Below, one piece after another: positions 6,653-8,170 of a DNA stretch of 8,170 nt. Position 1 is the first letter of the stretch, and each line of letters starts with the position of its first letter. The notes under the pieces are model-generated. The model saw nothing but the letters and a program-made list of their open reading frames with translations. It made no database searches and was not told the DNA's origin. Source of the stretch: Paludibacteraceae bacterium (lineage in GTDB: Bacteria; Bacteroidota; Bacteroidia; Bacteroidales; Paludibacteraceae); assembly GCA_947445425.1 (NCBI GenBank), contig CANFFA010000087.1:1-8170 (forward strand). Direction: 5' to 3'. Position numbers and translations under genes: made by a program.

Positions 6653-6681
6653 CAAAGATACAATTATTATCGTTTTTACAA
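6653..6681 (-). promoter_or_regulatory. Canonical Bacteroidota promoter of the ATPase gene
   Basis: On the minus strand TTG (6681-6679), an 18-bp spacer and TATCTTTG (6660-6653) match the Bacteroidota TTG / TAnnTTTG promoter in sequence and spacing. Transcription would begin near 6646, leaving a leader of about 20 bases before the ATG at 6624. The -33 TTG lies inside the first of three 33-bp repeats, so anything that binds the repeats would affect this promoter. Confidence 0.75.
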
Positions 6682-6770
6682 GGCAATATTGATATTTATT
6701 TTGTGTTTTTACAAGGTAATATTGGTATTATTTTATTGTTTTTATAAGGCAATGGATGCTTTTCATTGTC
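6672..6770. repeat. Three 33-bp tandem repeats overlapping the ATPase promoter
   Basis: Units start at 6672, 6705 and 6738, exactly 33 bp apart, each opening with GTTTTTAyAAGGyAAT on the + strand. Units 1 and 2 agree at 27 of 33 positions; unit 3 keeps the first 16 (15 of 16 identical to unit 1) and then diverges. Read toward the gene, each carries ATTrCCTTrTAAAAAC. The TTG in unit 1 is the -33 element. Thirty-three bp is about three helical turns, so bound proteins would line up on one face of the DNA. This suggests iterated operators or a slippage-prone upstream array. Confidence 0.75.
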
Positions 6771-6789
6771 AGCCTGATATTATCTCTGA

Positions 6790-7116
6790 AAAATAATTTT
6801 TACTCAGACAGTGCTGTGCTTGATAATAGCCTATGTAGATTCACTTACAAACAGGTATTTACTTGGTACATTGGAATCATTACGATAAAGCGAAAGAGCG
6901 ATTGATTCTCTTGCCACTATTAAAAAAAGAAAGCCAGTCAAGTTGTGGTTACTCAAGGAGTCTGGTGATGATATGCTTTGGGAGCTAGCACAGGTAGATA
7001 TTGAAACCCAGACTATGTGTTTGATAAAAAACAATTCCCGACATCTCGGCGATTTACACTTTGGATATTATTATCCGGAACAGAGATGGGTATTTGAAAA
7101 ATGTAGAAAGAAATAG
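6790..7116 (+). pseudogene. Possible decayed coding remnant without a start codon
   Basis: One + strand frame is open from 6790 to 6885, meets TAA at 6886-6888, and is open again from 6889 to the TAG at 7114-7116. The second part reads like real protein: KPVKLWLLKESGDDMLWEL, then AQVDIETQTMC, and it ends in HFGYYYPEQRWVFEKCRKK. The reading frame makes sense across the TAA (DSLTNRYLLGTLESLR before it). No ATG precedes the stop, and the only in-frame ATG after it is at 6973, which would give a 47-residue protein. I do not recognise the family. It may be a gene truncated on its 5' side with a nonsense mutation, or a chance open frame; an ORF of 67 codons also runs on the opposite strand here. 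Confidence 0.35.
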
Positions 7117-7439
7117 TATAGAATAGATTAGCATCAAAATAACATCCTTAAATCCCATAAATCCTAATTCAGACATTATTTTAAGAATGAAAGGTCGAGC
7201 TAGGTACAAAATCGGGACAAGTATAACTTAGGGGTAGCTATATAATGAGTTAAGTGTAGAGTGGGGTTCACAAGCATTAGGATTTGGCTTTCTTTAGACA
7301 CTGAATCAATCTAATTTGCTACCTTTGACGATTAGAATCAACGTCAATAATTTTACTACAATCACTAATCATTTCGTAACATAAACGAAGTGGATAATAG
7401 ATACTTTGGTACTTCAAAATGTAAATTTGAGTTGATTCT
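7117..7439. other. Gene-free stretch before the MFS gene, with an ATCC-repeat motif and a possible promoter box
   Basis: No ORF is credible here. ATCC recurs at 7144-7147, 7152-7155 and 7161-7164 within a TAAATCCcaTAAATCC string followed by TAATTCAGAC. I recall similar strings as dispersed non-coding repeats in Bacteroidota genomes, but cannot verify that here. TACCTTTG at 7320-7327 fits the -7 consensus exactly, though no TTG stands about 18 bp upstream. It could start a leader of roughly 180 bases for the MFS gene. A near-match, TACTTTG, lies at 7402-7408. Confidence 0.4.
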
Positions 7440-7491
7440 ATAAATACTAATGAAGTGGTTTGTCACCAACTACCAATTCATTAGTATTTAT
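7440..7491 (+). promoter_or_regulatory. Large inverted repeat (15-bp arms, 22-base spacer) in the MFS gene leader
   Basis: ATAAATACTAATGAA (7440-7454) and TTCATTAGTATTTAT (7477-7491) are exact reverse complements. The 22-base spacer could add a small TGGT/ACCA stem (within 7456-7468). No T tract follows, so it does not look like a plain terminator. It ends 21 bases before the MFS start codon and its last two bases belong to the ATG of a short leader ORF. A protein operator or an RNA structure controlling initiation are both possible. Confidence 0.65.
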
Positions 7492-7516
7492 GAACATTAT
7501 CATGCACTTAGAATGA
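7490..7516 (+). CDS. Possible eight-codon leader ORF (MNIIMHLE) overlapping the MFS start
   Basis: ATG at 7490-7492 opens an eight-codon frame ending in TGA at 7514-7516. That stop overlaps the MFS start codon (7513-7515) as ATGA, the classic layout for translational coupling. The leader ATG lies at the foot of the 15-bp hairpin, which could hide it. So short a frame can arise by chance, and no clear ribosome binding site is visible. Confidence 0.3.
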   Translation: MNIIMHLE

Positions 7517-8170
7517 ATTTTAACCACACCTTTAAGGCTTTTCGCAGTCGCAATTACAAATTGTACTTTTGGGGACAGTCTGTGTCGCTCATTGGCACAT
7601 GGATGCAACGTACAGCTGTTTACTGGTTGGTCTATACGCAAACCCATTCAGCATTTATGCTTGGTTTGGCGGTATTTGTAACGCAATTTCCCTCCTTTAT
7701 ATTCTCTCCATTGGGTGGAGTGGTTTCTGATCGATACAATCGCTATCGGGTAATGTTATTCACTCAAACTGCCTCCTTGATTCAAGCCACTTTACTTACG
7801 CTAGTGGTCCTGTTTACCGACTATACCATCACCGAAATTTTCGCATTTAGTTTTTTACTTGGGGTAATTAATGCTTTTGATGTACCCGCCAGACAATCCA
7901 TGGTGAATGAAATGGTATTTCACAAAGATGATCTCTCCAATGCCATTGCCCTCAACTCCTCTATGGTACATTTAGCAAGGCTCATAGGTCCTGCGCTTTC
8001 AGGGATAGTACTGGAAAAACTCGGAGCTGGAACTTGCTTTATGATGAATGCATTCAGCTTTATGGCTGTGATTGCTTCGCTTTTGTTCATGGACCTTCCA
8101 ACATTCATTAAGTCCAAACAACCCAAAAATCTTATCAATGAATTCAGAGAGGGGTTTGTTTATTTGAAAA
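7513..8170 (+). CDS. MFS_3-family exporter (EntS-like), 5' part; continues beyond the window
   Basis: The first 219 codons are present and the frame is still open at the window edge. The protein is a major facilitator superfamily transporter of the MFS_3 type (PF05977, which includes the enterobactin exporter EntS). It has a short basic N-terminus (FKAFRSRNYKLYFWGQ), a first membrane helix around residues 17-40, a second at 46-66, and motif A as GGVVSDRYNRYR (68-79, with D73, R74 and R77). Further helices lie at about 80-101, 106-122, 147-168 and 173-193. The segment DVPARQSMVNEM (123-134) followed by LSNAIALNSS and ARLIGPALSG is the family hallmark. It would export a small molecule across the inner membrane by proton exchange; the substrate cannot be told. 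ATG 7513 fits the usual start of the family; the earlier ATGs at 7490 and 7502 are in another frame that stops at 7514. It follows a large hairpin and a possible leader ORF. Confidence 0.88.
   Translation, partial: MNFNHTFKAFRSRNYKLYFWGQSVSLIGTWMQRTAVYWLVYTQTHSAFMLGLAVFVTQFPSFIFSPLGGVVSDRYNRYRVMLFTQTASLIQATLLTLVVLFTDYTITEIFAFSFLLGVINAFDVPARQSMVNEMVFHKDDLSNAIALNSSMVHLARLIGPALSGIVLEKLGAGTCFMMNAFSFMAVIASLLFMDLPTFIKSKQPKNLINEFREGFVYLK

Noticed and set aside
6493..6747. 84-codon + strand ORF with repeated LQGNI
   Set aside because: The repeated peptide is just translation of the 33-bp DNA repeats; the rest is antisense to the ATPase gene and its promoter.
6672..6770. CRISPR-like array
   Set aside because: The units are contiguous tandem copies at a 33-bp period with no unique spacers, and there are only three.
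6831..7034. 67-codon minus-strand ORF
   Set aside because: Its predicted protein is low in family-like features and the opposite frame looks more protein-like, so neither is certain.
7440..7491. Intrinsic terminator
   Set aside because: The stem is followed by GAACATTATC rather than a T tract and sits immediately before a start codon.
7447..7647. 66-codon minus-strand ORF
   Set aside because: It is antisense to the start of the MFS exporter and to the hairpin.

Overview
The window looks like chromosomal DNA of a member of the Bacteroidota. The signs are moderately AT-rich DNA, no clear Shine-Dalgarno sequences, TAnnTTTG-type -7 promoter boxes ahead of several genes (the box read by the Bacteroidota primary sigma factor), and proteins of the kinds common in that phylum: a DUF2779 nuclease, an AAA_14/DUF4143 ATPase and a DnaE-like protein of Bacteroidota style. 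I cannot assign a genus. No rRNA, tRNA, CRISPR array or intact transposase is visible.

Layout, left to right. At 85-1437 (+) is a DUF2779 protein: a Cas4/RecB-like nuclease half with a cysteine cluster, joined to a DEDD-type 3'-5' exonuclease half. At 1612-2202 (+) is an unrecognised 196-residue protein built of 25-residue tryptophan-rich repeats, closed by an excellent 15-bp-stem terminator. At 2500-5175 (+) is an 891-residue relative of the replicative DNA polymerase III alpha subunit. Its N-terminal PHP metal site looks complete, but the polymerase site is altered at many signature positions and the C-terminal part of the family is missing. Beyond it lie two 19-bp direct repeats 33 bp apart that may be a mobile-element end. 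At 5302-6624 (-) is an AAA_14/DUF4143 ATPase with a textbook Bacteroidota promoter whose -33 element lies inside the first of three 33-bp tandem repeats. About 0.75 kb of mostly non-coding DNA follows, holding a decayed coding remnant and a large hairpin with an overlapping eight-codon leader ORF. An MFS_3-type exporter begins at 7513 (+) and runs off the window.

How the genes may fit together. The first three share an orientation, and two are nucleic-acid enzymes or their relatives (Cas4-like/DEDD nuclease, PHP/DnaE-like protein). They are not one operon: a strong terminator separates the second from the third, and each of these two has its own promoter-like box. The intergenic regions before the second and third genes do share a small conserved hairpin and a matching 25-base promoter-like signature, so common control is possible. 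The most striking item is the DnaE paralogue, which looks like a retained nuclease on a dead or reshaped polymerase scaffold. Any idea that these genes form one DNA-processing or defence system is inference; the ATPase and the exporter look like separate units.
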